Notes: generated from the sequence alone by a model not told the origin. A stretch of 17,482 nucleotides of DNA from Pseudomonadota bacterium (GCA_027625355.1 JAQBWI010000011.1:1-17482), one strand, 5' to 3'; counted from the first letter of the stretch, positions 1 through 7,510 are shown. Numbers and translations are program-made.

Positions 1-585
1 ATCATTTTTTACACTCTCTAAAATTTTGTTTTTTTTAAATATATGTTCTAAAAATTTTAAATTATTTAAAGTATATTCATGACCACAATAAACCAACATC
101 CTATCTGGTAAATTGGAAAGTTCATGTAGTGAGTTTTGCATTTGTTCTAAAGTACCTTCAAATACACGCCCACAGCCTAGTCGAAAAAGAACATCACCAA
201 CAAACAGCAAATTATTTTTATGATCACACAAAACAATATGATCAAGAGTATGCCCAGGAGTATAAATAATTTCAAACTTATTTAAGTTTGTTGCAATATT
301 ATTGCCCCCAGATATTATATCAACTGAAATAGAACTTATCTTTGAGGGTGAAAACACTTTTACTTCTGGGTATCTTTTAACTAAATCAATCACTCCTGAT
401 GTATGATCGCTATGATGATGAGTAATAAAAATATAATCTAGGATAAGTTTCTTCTTTTTTAATATATCCAATATTTTATCTGCTTCTGCAGGGTCTATAA
501 TGATACTAGAATTATTCTCTTTGCTAGAAATTAAGTAGGAGTAATTATCATTAAGTTGATTGATTATTTCTACAGATACAGTCAT
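1..585 (-). CDS. gloB: Hydroxyacylglutathione hydrolase (glyoxalase II), C-terminus cut by window edge
   Basis: Metallo-beta-lactamase-fold hydrolase that converts S-lactoylglutathione to lactate and glutathione in the cytosol, the second step of methylglyoxal detoxification. My translation from the ATG at 585 gives 195 residues, open to the left edge. The family is about 230-260 residues, so the C-terminal part lies outside. Visible metal ligands are THHHSDH at residues 55-61, the His in PGHT (112), and the Asp in GDVLFRLGCGR (131). A CGHEYTLNN motif follows, typical of GloB rather than generic beta-lactamase-fold enzymes. The start codon shares one base with the metW stop (TAATG) and has no Shine-Dalgarno, so translation is probably coupled to metW. 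It is the last visible gene of the metX-metW operon and would then fall under the same upstream promoter and riboswitch. The family call is firm. The exact substrate is assumed from the family. Confidence 0.9.
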   Translation of the reverse strand, partial: MTVSVEIINQLNDNYSYLISSKENNSSIIIDPAEADKILDILKKKKLILDYIFITHHHSDHTSGVIDLVKRYPEVKVFSPSKISSISVDIISGGNNIATNLNKFEIIYTPGHTLDHIVLCDHKNNLLFVGDVLFRLGCGRVFEGTLEQMQNSLHELSNLPDRMLVYCGHEYTLNNLKFLEHIFKKNKILESVKND

Positions 586-1280
586 TAATTGATAATAGCA
601 GAGTTTTTTGCAAACATTTTATTTGTGGTTTTTATTTTTATAGGTTCAAAGTTTTTATAACTAAGTAAAAAAATTGCTTCATGAGTTATGATGTTTGTAG
701 GAAGAAATGTGTTATTAAGCGAAAACTGTTTGCCCTTACTAGTAAGACCAATACTGCTCTCTATGACTATATTCATTTCTTTACATAAATTTTCAAAATC
801 TTTTAAGGTAAAAAAATGAATGTTAGGAGTATCATACCATGAGTAGGGAAGACCTTCTGTTATTGGCATCTTCCCCAATAATAATAACTGTAATCTAATT
901 TTCCAATGTCCAAAATTAGGAAAAGATACAATGGCTTTAGATCCAATCCTTAATAATTCTGTTAATATTTTTTTTGGCTCAATCATTGCCTGTAAAGTTT
1001 GACTAAGAATAACATAATCAAAACTTTGATTTGCATATTGAAATAAGTCTTTTTCTGCATCACCGTGCGTAATATTTAATCCTTTAGCAATCGCTTTTAA
1101 GGCCAACCCCTGATCTTTTTCAACACCGTGAACATTTGCATGTAAATTTTTCTTGAGTTGCTGAATGAGATCTCCTTCACCACAGCCCACATCCAAAACT
1201 CTTGATCTTTCACTTATTAAAGATTCTATTAAATCCCAATCTTTTCTTATGCTTCTGATGCTATTCATTGGTTTTTCCAT
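585..1280 (-). CDS. metW: MetW, methyltransferase-fold partner of MetX
   Basis: Class I SAM-methyltransferase-fold protein of the MetW family, 231 residues, the usual family length. In many proteobacteria MetW is encoded next to MetX and supports homoserine O-acyltransferase activity; that role is known from the family and not readable here. Visible are the nucleotide-binding motif I (VLDVGCGEGD, about residues 28-37), the acidic residue after strand 2 (GVEKD, about 52-56) and a FPNFGHWK segment characteristic of MetW. Two starts are possible, at 1280 and 1268. I prefer 1280 because GAGAG lies about five bases upstream. The start lies inside the last codons of metX (20-base overlap). The stop shares a base with the gloB start, so metX, metW and gloB form one translationally linked transcript. 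Confidence 0.93.
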   Translation of the reverse strand: MEKPMNSIRSIRKDWDLIESLISERSRVLDVGCGEGDLIQQLKKNLHANVHGVEKDQGLALKAIAKGLNITHGDAEKDLFQYANQSFDYVILSQTLQAMIEPKKILTELLRIGSKAIVSFPNFGHWKIRLQLLLLGKMPITEGLPYSWYDTPNIHFFTLKDFENLCKEMNIVIESSIGLTSKGKQFSLNNTFLPTNIITHEAIFLLSYKNFEPIKIKTTNKMFAKNSAIIN

Positions 1281-2412
1281 AATTACTCTCTAAAAAACCT
1301 TTCATGGCAATATCAAGATCAGGTTCTTCTAATAGAAAACTATCATGCCCTTTATCCGTCTCTATTTCAAGAAAGCTCACATTACGTGATAAGTTATTTA
1401 AAGTTTCAACTATTTCTTTATTTTCTCTTGTGGGAAATAACCAATCAGAAGTGAATGATATAATTAGATACTTAATGTTATCATTTTCATTATTTATAAA
1501 TTCTAGTGTTTTGCGATAGGTTTCAGAATGATCAAAATAATCCATTGCTCTTGTTAGATATAAATATGAATTTGCATCAAATCTCTCAACAAAAGATCTG
1601 CCTTGATGACGTAAATAGCTTTCGATTTGAAAATCAGCATCAAAGCCAAAAGATATAATATCTCTTGATTGAAGCTTTCTTCCAAATTTTCTATGCATTG
1701 CATCTTCTGATAAGTATGTAATATGTGCTATCATTCTTGCGACTGACAATCCTCTTTCTGGGATAGATTCTTTTTCAAAATAATTACCTTCATGCCAGTT
1801 AGGGTCATTCATTATGGCTTGTCTGCCAACTTCATGAAAGGCGATATTTTGCGCAGAGTGTTTAAGAGCACCTGCAATATGAACAATGGTTTGTATTCTA
1901 TTTGGAAAATCAGTTGACCATTGTAACGCTTGCATCGCTCCCATTGAACCACCAACTACACTAAATAATTTATCTATTTTTAATGCATCAATTAGTTTTA
2001 CTTGAGCACCAACCATATCTTTAATAGTGATAGATGGAAAGCTTCCTCCATAAATAATATCTTCGTTATCTTTTCTTTGTTTTGGCCCTGTAGAACCTGA
2101 GCATCCACCAAGTACATTTGAGCAGATCACAAAATATTTATTTGTATCGATAGGTTTATCAGGGCCTACCATTCTCGACCACCAACCATCTCTTTCAGTT
2201 ATTGGATTAAATCCTGTAACATATTGATCACCTGTTAACGCATGACATATTAAAATAGCGTTTGATTGATTTTTATTAAGTGATCCAAATGTTTTAAAAG
2301 CTATTTTAAAACTCTCTAATATCAAGCCTGATTCAAGTTTAAAATTGGCATTTGCAAATTCTGCAATGCTGCAATCAAGCTCTTTATCTTTTTTTATATC
2401 AATATTACTCAT
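1261..2412 (-). CDS. metX: Homoserine O-acyltransferase MetX
   Basis: Alpha/beta-hydrolase-fold acyltransferase that activates homoserine to O-acetyl- or O-succinylhomoserine, committing carbon to methionine. The length of 383 residues is normal. Visible family marks are CHALTGDQYVTG (57-67), the oxyanion/substrate region NVLGGCSGSTGP (99-110), the nucleophile elbow GGSMGAMQALQW with Ser156, a catalytic Asp in the FTSDWLFPT segment, and His356 in GHDSFLLE. The family contains both acetyl and succinyl donors and I cannot decide between them from sequence alone. The ATG at 2412 has only a weak A-rich ribosome site (GGTAAAAAGATT). The gene heads the metX-metW-gloB operon and sits about 45 bases downstream of an SAM-II-type riboswitch, so it should be repressed when SAM is abundant. 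Confidence 0.95.
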   Translation of the reverse strand: MSNIDIKKDKELDCSIAEFANANFKLESGLILESFKIAFKTFGSLNKNQSNAILICHALTGDQYVTGFNPITERDGWWSRMVGPDKPIDTNKYFVICSNVLGGCSGSTGPKQRKDNEDIIYGGSFPSITIKDMVGAQVKLIDALKIDKLFSVVGGSMGAMQALQWSTDFPNRIQTIVHIAGALKHSAQNIAFHEVGRQAIMNDPNWHEGNYFEKESIPERGLSVARMIAHITYLSEDAMHRKFGRKLQSRDIISFGFDADFQIESYLRHQGRSFVERFDANSYLYLTRAMDYFDHSETYRKTLEFINNENDNIKYLIISFTSDWLFPTRENKEIVETLNNLSRNVSFLEIETDKGHDSFLLEEPDLDIAMKGFLESNYGKTNE

Positions 2413-2421
2413 AATCTTTTT

Positions 2422-2503
2422 ACCGATTTAATATTTTACTAGTTACGGAGAGTATCACGCTTTAGCTGTTCAGATACACACCCGCAAGCAGTTACAAATC
2501 GGT
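2422..2503 (-). promoter_or_regulatory. Candidate expression platform: 8-bp complement between aptamer and metX ribosome site
   Basis: ACCGATTT (2503-2496, overlapping aptamer P1 and its loop) is a perfect complement of AAATCGGT (2429-2422), which ends about ten bases before the metX ATG. Pairing between them would be incompatible with the folded aptamer, as expected of a switch. The direction of control is unclear. Simple occlusion of the ribosome site by this helix would turn metX on with SAM, opposite to expectation, so a further structure or a role in transcription may be involved. It is seen as sequence complementarity only. Confidence 0.4.
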
Positions 2504-2505
2504 GT
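2455..2505 (-). promoter_or_regulatory. SAM-II-type riboswitch aptamer upstream of metX
   Basis: On the minus strand, ACACC (2505-2501) can pair with GGTGT (2482-2478) as stem P1. They enclose the 18-base loop GATTTGTAACTGCTTGCG (2500-2483), whose GATTTG...CTTGC pattern matches the SAM-II (metA/metX motif) family. The 3' tail holds the conserved AGCTAAA (about 2467-2461). A pseudoknot is possible between GCTT (2489-2486) and AAGC (2462-2459). The position in front of metX and the likely alphaproteobacterial host fit the family. SAM-V, which shares a similar core and is known in marine bacteria, is the main alternative. Unusually, the aptamer tail lies about 45 bases before the start codon instead of covering the ribosome site. 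Confidence 0.82.
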
Positions 2506-2512
2506 TAAAGGG

Positions 2513-2540
2513 TATTTAATTTATATAAGTTTTTTGTCAA
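2513..2540 (-). promoter_or_regulatory. Sigma70-type promoter for metX-metW-gloB
   Basis: A perfect -35 hexamer TTGACA (2540-2535) is followed after 16 bases by TAAATA (2518-2513) as a -10. The expected transcription start is around 2506, one or two bases before the first P1 base of the riboswitch at 2505. The transcript would therefore begin almost exactly with the aptamer, which supports both calls. Confidence 0.6.
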
Positions 2541-2618
2541 TAATTGTTAATTTTGATCAAGAAATTACTGTTTATTTTGATTTATTGTCATATAGTTTGT
2601 AAAGACACCCACAACAAT

Positions 2619-3968
2619 ATGGATAATAAAAAACTAGAAACATTAAGAGACGATATTAATTCACTAGATGATAAAATATTGGATCTACTTAAACAAAGAG
2701 CTGAAATTGTTATAGAAATTGGTGAACAAAAGAAATCAAAGACTGATATAGTTGATACTCAAAGAGAGCAGAAAGTACTTGATAGGTTACTACAAAATTC
2801 AAAAACAAAATATTCTAAGGACTCTATCGTTAGAATTTGGCGAGAAATATTTCAAGCATCAACTAAATTACAAGAAAACAATAGCTCACTAATAACCACG
2901 AAGAGAACTATAAATTCTATAAATATTTATAAAGGTGGAAAGTCTTCAGTAACAGGTAAAGATAATATTATCAAATTGTCTTCTAATGAAAATTCTTATG
3001 GCCCTTCACCTAAGGTCTTAGATCATATAAATAAATCTGAAACTCTTCTTAATTCACATCGTTATCCAAGTATTGATGGAATTGAGCTCAGAGAAAAAAT
3101 TGCAATTACTCACAATTTAGATGTTAACCGAATAATTCTTGGTTGTGGCTCTGATGAAACATTACTTTTTGCAGCTTTAGCATTTTGTCAGGACGGAGAT
3201 GAAATAATTCACGCAAAACATGGATTTGAGATGTATTCAATTATAACAAAAATAGTTGGAGCAACATCAAAACTTATTGAAGAGAATACAAACTATACAA
3301 TTGATGTAGATTCTATTTTACAACAAATCACACCTTCAACAAAAATTATTTATTTAGCTAACCCAAACAATCCTACTGGTACGTATTTATCACGAACTGA
3401 AATAGTTAATCTTTTAAATAAACTTCCTAAACATATCGTAGTCGTTCTTGATGGTGCCTACGCAGAGTATGTAATAAAAGACGATTATGATAGTGGATTT
3501 TCTTTAACTGAAGAGTTTGAAAATATTATCATGACAAGAACTTTTTCAAAAGTTTATGGCCTTGCTGCATTGAGAATCGGTTGGTGTTACTCAAGTGAAA
3601 AGATCGCAAATATTTTAAATAGAGTTAAAGGACCATTTAATACACAAACTATATCGCAGGAAATTGCAATGCTTGCCCTAGAAGATAAGCAATATTTAAA
3701 AGAGGTTGTTGATAATAATCACAAAGTAAAAAAATGGTTTGAGGATGAGTTAAAAAAGATGGATATAAATTGTGGGCCCTCAGAAGGGAATTTTTCTTTT
3801 ATTCAATCATCTGAAAAAAAAGCCAAAGAAATCTATGCACATTTAACAAATGAGGGAATAATTGTCCGTCAATTAGATAGTTACGGATTACCTAATTGTC
3901 TTCGAATAACAATTGGAACACAAGAGGAAATGACTGCTACAATAGAATCACTTAAAAAAATATCATAA
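2619..3968 (+). CDS. Fused chorismate mutase (AroQ type) and HisC-like aromatic/histidinol-phosphate aminotransferase
   Basis: Two domains in one 449-residue protein. Residues 1-90 are an AroQ chorismate mutase helix bundle. They carry Arg10, Arg27 and Lys38 in the spacing of the E. coli CM active site, then DTQRE (46-50) with the later Arg-Glu pair. From about 105 to the end is a fold-type I PLP aminotransferase of the HisC group: SSNENSYGPSP, NPNNPTGT at 248-255, Asp278 in LDGAYAEY, PLP Lys311 in TFSKVYGLAALRIGW, and a C-terminal RQLDSYGLPNCLRITIGT arginine motif. The mutase makes prephenate from chorismate. The aminotransferase could supply phenylalanine/tyrosine transamination, histidinol-phosphate transamination, or both. 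The start at 2619 begins directly before the conserved mutase helix. An in-frame TTG at 2544 would add a hydrophobic non-family stretch. The tyrA start overlaps the stop by one base, tying the fusion to tyrosine synthesis. Confidence 0.9.
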   Translation: MDNKKLETLRDDINSLDDKILDLLKQRAEIVIEIGEQKKSKTDIVDTQREQKVLDRLLQNSKTKYSKDSIVRIWREIFQASTKLQENNSSLITTKRTINSINIYKGGKSSVTGKDNIIKLSSNENSYGPSPKVLDHINKSETLLNSHRYPSIDGIELREKIAITHNLDVNRIILGCGSDETLLFAALAFCQDGDEIIHAKHGFEMYSIITKIVGATSKLIEENTNYTIDVDSILQQITPSTKIIYLANPNNPTGTYLSRTEIVNLLNKLPKHIVVVLDGAYAEYVIKDDYDSGFSLTEEFENIIMTRTFSKVYGLAALRIGWCYSSEKIANILNRVKGPFNTQTISQEIAMLALEDKQYLKEVVDNNHKVKKWFEDELKKMDINCGPSEGNFSFIQSSEKKAKEIYAHLTNEGIIVRQLDSYGLPNCLRITIGTQEEMTATIESLKKIS

Positions 3969-4879
3969 TGACAAAAAAATATAATTCAGTGTTAATAATA
4001 GGAATGGGTTTAATTGGATCATCTATTGCCCGCGCACTAGTAGAGAACCATGTTGCAAACAGTGTATATGGATTTGATTCCGATGATAAAATTATAAAAA
4101 AATGCCATGATTTAAATCTTTTAGTTCAAGGAGAAACAAACTTAAAAAATTTTGATCTTCAATTTGATCTTATAATTATTTGCACGCCTTTAAGTGCATA
4201 TAAAAATATTTTTTCTTCTTTATCAGATTTTATTTCTTTACCAACTCTAATAACGGATGTTGGCTCAACAAAAATGAGTACCATAAGTGACTTCAAAAAT
4301 AGTGTTACAAATAATAATATGACTTTTGTGCCCTCACATCCAATAGCAGGATTAGAAAAAAGCGGTCCAGAATATGGTTTCAGTAAATTATTTGACAATA
4401 GATATTGTATTTTAACTCCCTATGAAACAAATGATGCTGCTACTTCTTCTATTAGTGAAATGTGGAAATCAATTGGGATGACAGTTGAACTTATGGATGC
4501 TGATAGACATGACCGTGTCTTGGCAATGACATCACATATTCCTCAGCTCATAGCCTTCTCTGTTGTTGGAACTGCGACTGAGCTAGAGTCTCATATGCGT
4601 GATGAAGTAATCAAATACTCTGCTGCAGGCTTTAGAGATTTTACGCGATTAGCTGGAAGCGATCCCATTATGTGGAGAGATGTGTATAATAAAAATAAAG
4701 ATGCAGTTCTAGAAATGCTTGGAAGATTTAGCGAAGATTTATCGACGTATCAAAAAGCAATAAGAAATGGTGACTTAGAATTTTTAGAAAATAAATTTAA
4801 TCAATCGAAAAAAATTCGTAAAGAAATTGAAGATATTGGTCAAGCAGGGAATTTTGATCCAACAGAGAAAAAAAATTAA
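3968..4879 (+). CDS. tyrA: Prephenate/arogenate dehydrogenase TyrA
   Basis: Cytosolic NAD(P)-dependent oxidative decarboxylase taking prephenate to 4-hydroxyphenylpyruvate (or arogenate to tyrosine). It is 303 residues, a stand-alone dehydrogenase without a fused mutase or ACT domain. The Rossmann motif GMGLIGSS is at residues 12-19. An Asp closes the second strand (YGFD, residue 37), which favours NAD+. TDVGSTK (97-102), catalytic-region SHPIAG with His124, HDRVLAMTSH with His190, and AAGFRDFTRLAGSDPIMWRD are all family signatures. The start uses the last base of the upstream stop (TAATG) with no Shine-Dalgarno, so it is probably read by reinitiation after the mutase-aminotransferase. Together the two proteins cover chorismate to tyrosine. 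The stop codon shares TTAA with the convergent plsC. Confidence 0.93.
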   Translation: MTKKYNSVLIIGMGLIGSSIARALVENHVANSVYGFDSDDKIIKKCHDLNLLVQGETNLKNFDLQFDLIIICTPLSAYKNIFSSLSDFISLPTLITDVGSTKMSTISDFKNSVTNNNMTFVPSHPIAGLEKSGPEYGFSKLFDNRYCILTPYETNDAATSSISEMWKSIGMTVELMDADRHDRVLAMTSHIPQLIAFSVVGTATELESHMRDEVIKYSAAGFRDFTRLAGSDPIMWRDVYNKNKDAVLEMLGRFSEDLSTYQKAIRNGDLEFLENKFNQSKKIRKEIEDIGQAGNFDPTEKKN

Positions 4880-5577
4880 TTCAATAATTTATTGGTTGCT
4901 GACTCAACAGAGCTTTCTACCTTATTTAGAACCTCTTTTTTATCAAGACCGATATCTATTTGAGGCAAAAATTCTATAATAATATGTCCTCGCTTAATTA
5001 TCTTAAATCCCTTTTGCCAAAATAATCCTGAATTAAGAGCTACCGGCTGAAGTTTTCTTTTTGAGGTATTATAAATTCCTATAAATCCAGTTTTGTAATC
5101 AGCTTTTGCACCAGGTTTTTTTCTTGTCCCTTCAGGAAAAATAATAATTGTAGAGCCGCTATCTAATTTTTTTTTAACATCAGTAATCATTTTACGCATG
5201 GTAGATGCTTGACCCGCTCTATCAATAGACACCATATTATGCTTCATTAAATATTGACCAAATATAGGAATATAAAAGAGTTGTTTTTTATGAATAAAAA
5301 AACTTTTTTTAAGATAGTAATAAAGAGCAAACGTTTCAAAAGCAGATTGATGCTTAGAAACAATAATTACTGGCTCATCTGAGAGGTTAGCAAGTCCTCT
5401 CATTTCATGAGTAACTCCACATATATATCGTAAACTAATAAAAATACCCTTGATCCAAATTTTAGCAGGTAAAGCGATATATGTACTTGGCAAAAATAAA
5501 AATGGAAGGCTTAAAAAGCCCATTAAAATTGTCCAAGATGCTAAAGCACCATAAAAGATAATAGTTAATAATAACAT
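4876..5577 (-). CDS. plsC: 1-acyl-sn-glycerol-3-phosphate acyltransferase (PlsC family)
   Basis: Inner-membrane acyltransferase that converts lysophosphatidate to phosphatidate in phospholipid synthesis. It has 233 residues, the family norm. One or two hydrophobic helices occupy roughly residues 3-34. Motif I is KHQSAFE (75-81): the catalytic His76 is present, but the usual Asp of HX4D is Glu81, a variant I associate with the alphaproteobacterial branch. Motif II-like SIDR lies at 117-120, motif III FPEGTR at 147-152, and a motif IV-like QPVALNSG after it. The ATG at 5577 directly precedes the first membrane helix. The gene is convergent with tyrA, sharing TTAA as both stops, and divergent from the zinc-ribbon gene across 49 bases. 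The acyl-chain preference and exact acceptor cannot be read. Confidence 0.88.
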   Translation of the reverse strand: MLLLTIIFYGALASWTILMGFLSLPFLFLPSTYIALPAKIWIKGIFISLRYICGVTHEMRGLANLSDEPVIIVSKHQSAFETFALYYYLKKSFFIHKKQLFYIPIFGQYLMKHNMVSIDRAGQASTMRKMITDVKKKLDSGSTIIIFPEGTRKKPGAKADYKTGFIGIYNTSKRKLQPVALNSGLFWQKGFKIIKRGHIIIEFLPQIDIGLDKKEVLNKVESSVESATNKLLN

Positions 5578-5614
5578 ACTATAAATTTTGTTTTATATAC
5601 TAACCTCTCTACTC

Positions 5615-5620
5615 TATATA
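5615..5620 (+). promoter_or_regulatory. Possible -10 element for the zinc-ribbon gene
   Basis: TATATA ends six bases before the ATG at 5627, and no Shine-Dalgarno is visible. If used, transcription would begin at or next to the start codon and give a leaderless message. No convincing -35 lies at the right distance, so this is weak on its own. It is listed because the same geometry recurs at other starts in the window. Confidence 0.3.
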
Positions 5621-5626
5621 TAGATT

Positions 5627-6079
5627 ATGTTCATTCAATGCTCAGATTGTGACTATAAATATATTGTAAATTCTGCAGATTTAAAACCTGATGGAAGAAT
5701 GGTTGAGTGCGCAAACTGTAATCATCGCTGGTTTCAAGAACCATTAAAAGGAGAAGATTTACTATCTTCTTCAGTGCCAAAAACGTCCCTAGAAAAACCT
5801 TTGGTAAAAGAAGAAAAAAGTCGAAATAATGAAATTAATTTACCACCTAAAGAGATAAAAAATTTACCAAGTACAGTAGTCAGAGAACAAAAGGTAAGTT
5901 TTATAAATACTTTTTTAGTAATTTTTTTCTTGGTAATGGTGATTTTTTTATTTTGGACTTTAAGATCTTATGGAACAAATATTTTTGTTTTAATAAGTTT
6001 TTATATTAATGAATTTTTTTTCAATTTAAAATTAATCATTGATGATTTAGCAAAAATTATTTATCAAATTTTAAATTAA
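5627..6079 (+). CDS. MJ0042-type zinc-ribbon protein with C-terminal membrane segment
   Basis: A 150-residue protein of unknown function. The N-terminal 38 residues form a zinc ribbon of the MJ0042 type: Cys5 and Cys8 (CSDC), Cys28 and Cys31 (CANC), ending in the typical NHRWFQ. A charged linker (about 40-88) follows, then a strong transmembrane helix (about 92-111) and a second hydrophobic stretch (about 118-134). The ribbon should face the cytoplasm and the C-terminus lie in or across the membrane. Proteins of this build are common in Alphaproteobacteria but I know of no settled role. The gene stands alone, divergent from plsC and convergent with lysA, with which it shares TTAA as both stop codons. 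A possible -10 six bases before the ATG hints at a leaderless transcript. Confidence 0.82.
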   Translation: MFIQCSDCDYKYIVNSADLKPDGRMVECANCNHRWFQEPLKGEDLLSSSVPKTSLEKPLVKEEKSRNNEINLPPKEIKNLPSTVVREQKVSFINTFLVIFFLVMVIFLFWTLRSYGTNIFVLISFYINEFFFNLKLIIDDLAKIIYQILN

Positions 6080-7320
6080 ACTAGCCAATCAGGAATACGG
6101 TCCTGATCAATATACTCTTTTATACTCAAAGGTTTGTGAATAACAAAAAAGTTATTATCCTTTACGAGTATTTCTTTTGGCAAGCCTCTTGAATTATAAT
6201 TAGACGCCATGACTTTTCCATATGCACCAGTATCTTTTATAATAAGTAGATTGCCAATTTGTTGTTGTGGTAAATTAATATTTTTTCCAAAAATATCAGA
6301 ACTCTCACATATTGGTCCAGCAATAGTATAATCTGTTGGTTTCTCTGTATTTCCGCTTACTGACTCTATTTCATGGTGTGCTTTATAGAGAGCTGGGCGT
6401 ATTAATGTATGCATACCAGCGTCTGTTATTAAATAATTTATTCCACCATTATTTTTAATTGTGATTACAGTTGTTACTAGAATACCTGCATTTGCAACAA
6501 GGTATCTTCCAGGCTCAAAAGATAATTTATAAGGTACATCAACAAAACATTTATTCATTTCGTTTTTAAAGAGTTCTAAATTAAGTATTTTTTGATCTTG
6601 GGAATAGGTCACTCCAAGACCTCCCCCTAAATCAACATGCTTAATGTTATATTCTTTATCTAAAAATATTTGGGCATTAGCTTTCATTTTTACAAAAATT
6701 TCAGCAAATACATTTATATTAAATATCTGACTTCCAACATGACAACTGATACCAATAAGATTAACATTTTTAGAAACTTCTAGAACTTGAAATAATTCAT
6801 TTAGTTTGTCTGTATCTATTCCAAATTTGTCTGTTTTTTTCCCTGTAGATATCTTATCGAGCGTTTGACCATCTATGTTAGGATTTAATCTTATACCAAT
6901 ATTAATTTTTTTATTTAAATGAAGAGCAACTTCATTAACTCTCTCTAATTCATCTATTGACTCAATGTTTATGAGACGAATATTTTTTTCTATGGCAAAT
7001 GCTATATCTTGTTTGGTTTTCCCTATACCTTCAAAAATTATTTTTTGAGGTTCTACACCTGCTAGTATTGCTCTTTCTAACTCACCAACTGATACAACAT
7101 CAGCCCCGGCTCCTAAAGAAGCCATGAGTTTGATGATAGATTGATTAGAATTTGCCTTAACAGCATAAAATATTTCAGAGTCTAAACTATTTTTTAATTG
7201 TTTAAATGTATTGGTAATTTTAGTTTGAGAATAAACATAAAAGGGTGTTGTCTGAGCTTTAGCTATATTTTCTAACGATACACCCTCAATAAAGGGTCTG
7301 CTTTTATTGTAATGAATCAT
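6076..7320 (-). CDS. lysA: Diaminopimelate decarboxylase LysA
   Basis: PLP enzyme that decarboxylates meso-diaminopimelate to lysine, the last step of lysine synthesis. It has 414 residues from the ATG at 7320. The alanine-racemase-like barrel carries PLP Lys55 in FYAVKANSN, a SCHVGSQ motif, GGGLGVTY and EPGRYLVANAG. The C-terminal part holds TDAGMHTLIRPALY, GPICESSDIFG with the active-site Cys, and GAYGKVMASNYNSR. I chose 7320 because an in-frame start at 7395 would add 25 residues overlapping the lptM gene and lacking family resemblance. The 7320 start lies one base after the lptM stop and has a modest GGA about seven bases upstream. It is the last gene of argH-lptM-lysA and is convergent with the zinc-ribbon gene. 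Confidence 0.95.
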   Translation of the reverse strand: MIHYNKSRPFIEGVSLENIAKAQTTPFYVYSQTKITNTFKQLKNSLDSEIFYAVKANSNQSIIKLMASLGAGADVVSVGELERAILAGVEPQKIIFEGIGKTKQDIAFAIEKNIRLINIESIDELERVNEVALHLNKKINIGIRLNPNIDGQTLDKISTGKKTDKFGIDTDKLNELFQVLEVSKNVNLIGISCHVGSQIFNINVFAEIFVKMKANAQIFLDKEYNIKHVDLGGGLGVTYSQDQKILNLELFKNEMNKCFVDVPYKLSFEPGRYLVANAGILVTTVITIKNNGGINYLITDAGMHTLIRPALYKAHHEIESVSGNTEKPTDYTIAGPICESSDIFGKNINLPQQQIGNLLIIKDTGAYGKVMASNYNSRGLPKEILVKDNNFFVIHKPLSIKEYIDQDRIPDWLV

Positions 7321-7321
7321 T

Positions 7322-7510
7322 TTATTCCGTTTGAATAATGACTGATTGCTGTCTTTCTTTCTCAGCTTCAAATCTCTCCATACAAGCTTCATCACAAGGA
7401 TAGCTAATAACAGATTTATCCAATTGATCTTCAGGGAGACTCAAAGGGCCCACCTTCCCACAACTAAAGAGAAAAAATGAAATAAATAAAATATATAAAA
7501 AATTTTTCAT
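7322..7510 (-). CDS. lptM: Small LptM/YifL-like lipoprotein
   Basis: A 62-residue predicted lipoprotein. The short signal peptide (about residues 1-16, MKN then a hydrophobic core) ends in the lipobox LFSC, with Cys17 as the lipidation site. The mature start CGKVGPLSLP matches the CGxxGPLxxP signature of the YifL/LptM family. In E. coli LptM assists assembly of the LPS transporter LptD at the outer membrane; whether this homologue does so is inference. Two further cysteines (about residues 39 and 43, CDEAC) and a charged tail follow. It shares a base with the argH stop (TAATG) and sits one base before lysA. An LptM-like lipoprotein between argH and lysA is, to my knowledge, a common proteobacterial arrangement. 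Confidence 0.85.
   Translation of the reverse strand: MKNFLYILFISFFLFSCGKVGPLSLPEDQLDKSVISYPCDEACMERFEAEKERQQSVIIQTE

Noticed and set aside
2413..2454. Second (tandem) SAM-V aptamer downstream of the SAM-II-type element
   Set aside because: Tandem SAM-II/SAM-V arrangements are known in SAR11, but I found no second GATTTG...CTTGC loop or GCTAAA tail here.
2417..2457. Short GTG-initiated leader ORF between the riboswitch and metX
   Set aside because: Twelve codons, no ribosome site, out of frame with metX, and no run of Met or other regulatory codons; likely chance.
2544..2618. In-frame TTG start that would add 25 residues to the chorismate mutase-aminotransferase
   Set aside because: The added stretch is hydrophobic, unlike AroQ N-termini, and the ATG at 2619 directly precedes the conserved first mutase helix. 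The region also contains the likely promoter.
7321..7395. Longer lysA start at 7395
   Set aside because: It would overlap most of the lptM 3' end in another frame, and the extra residues do not resemble LysA. 7320 fits family length and sits one base after the lptM stop.
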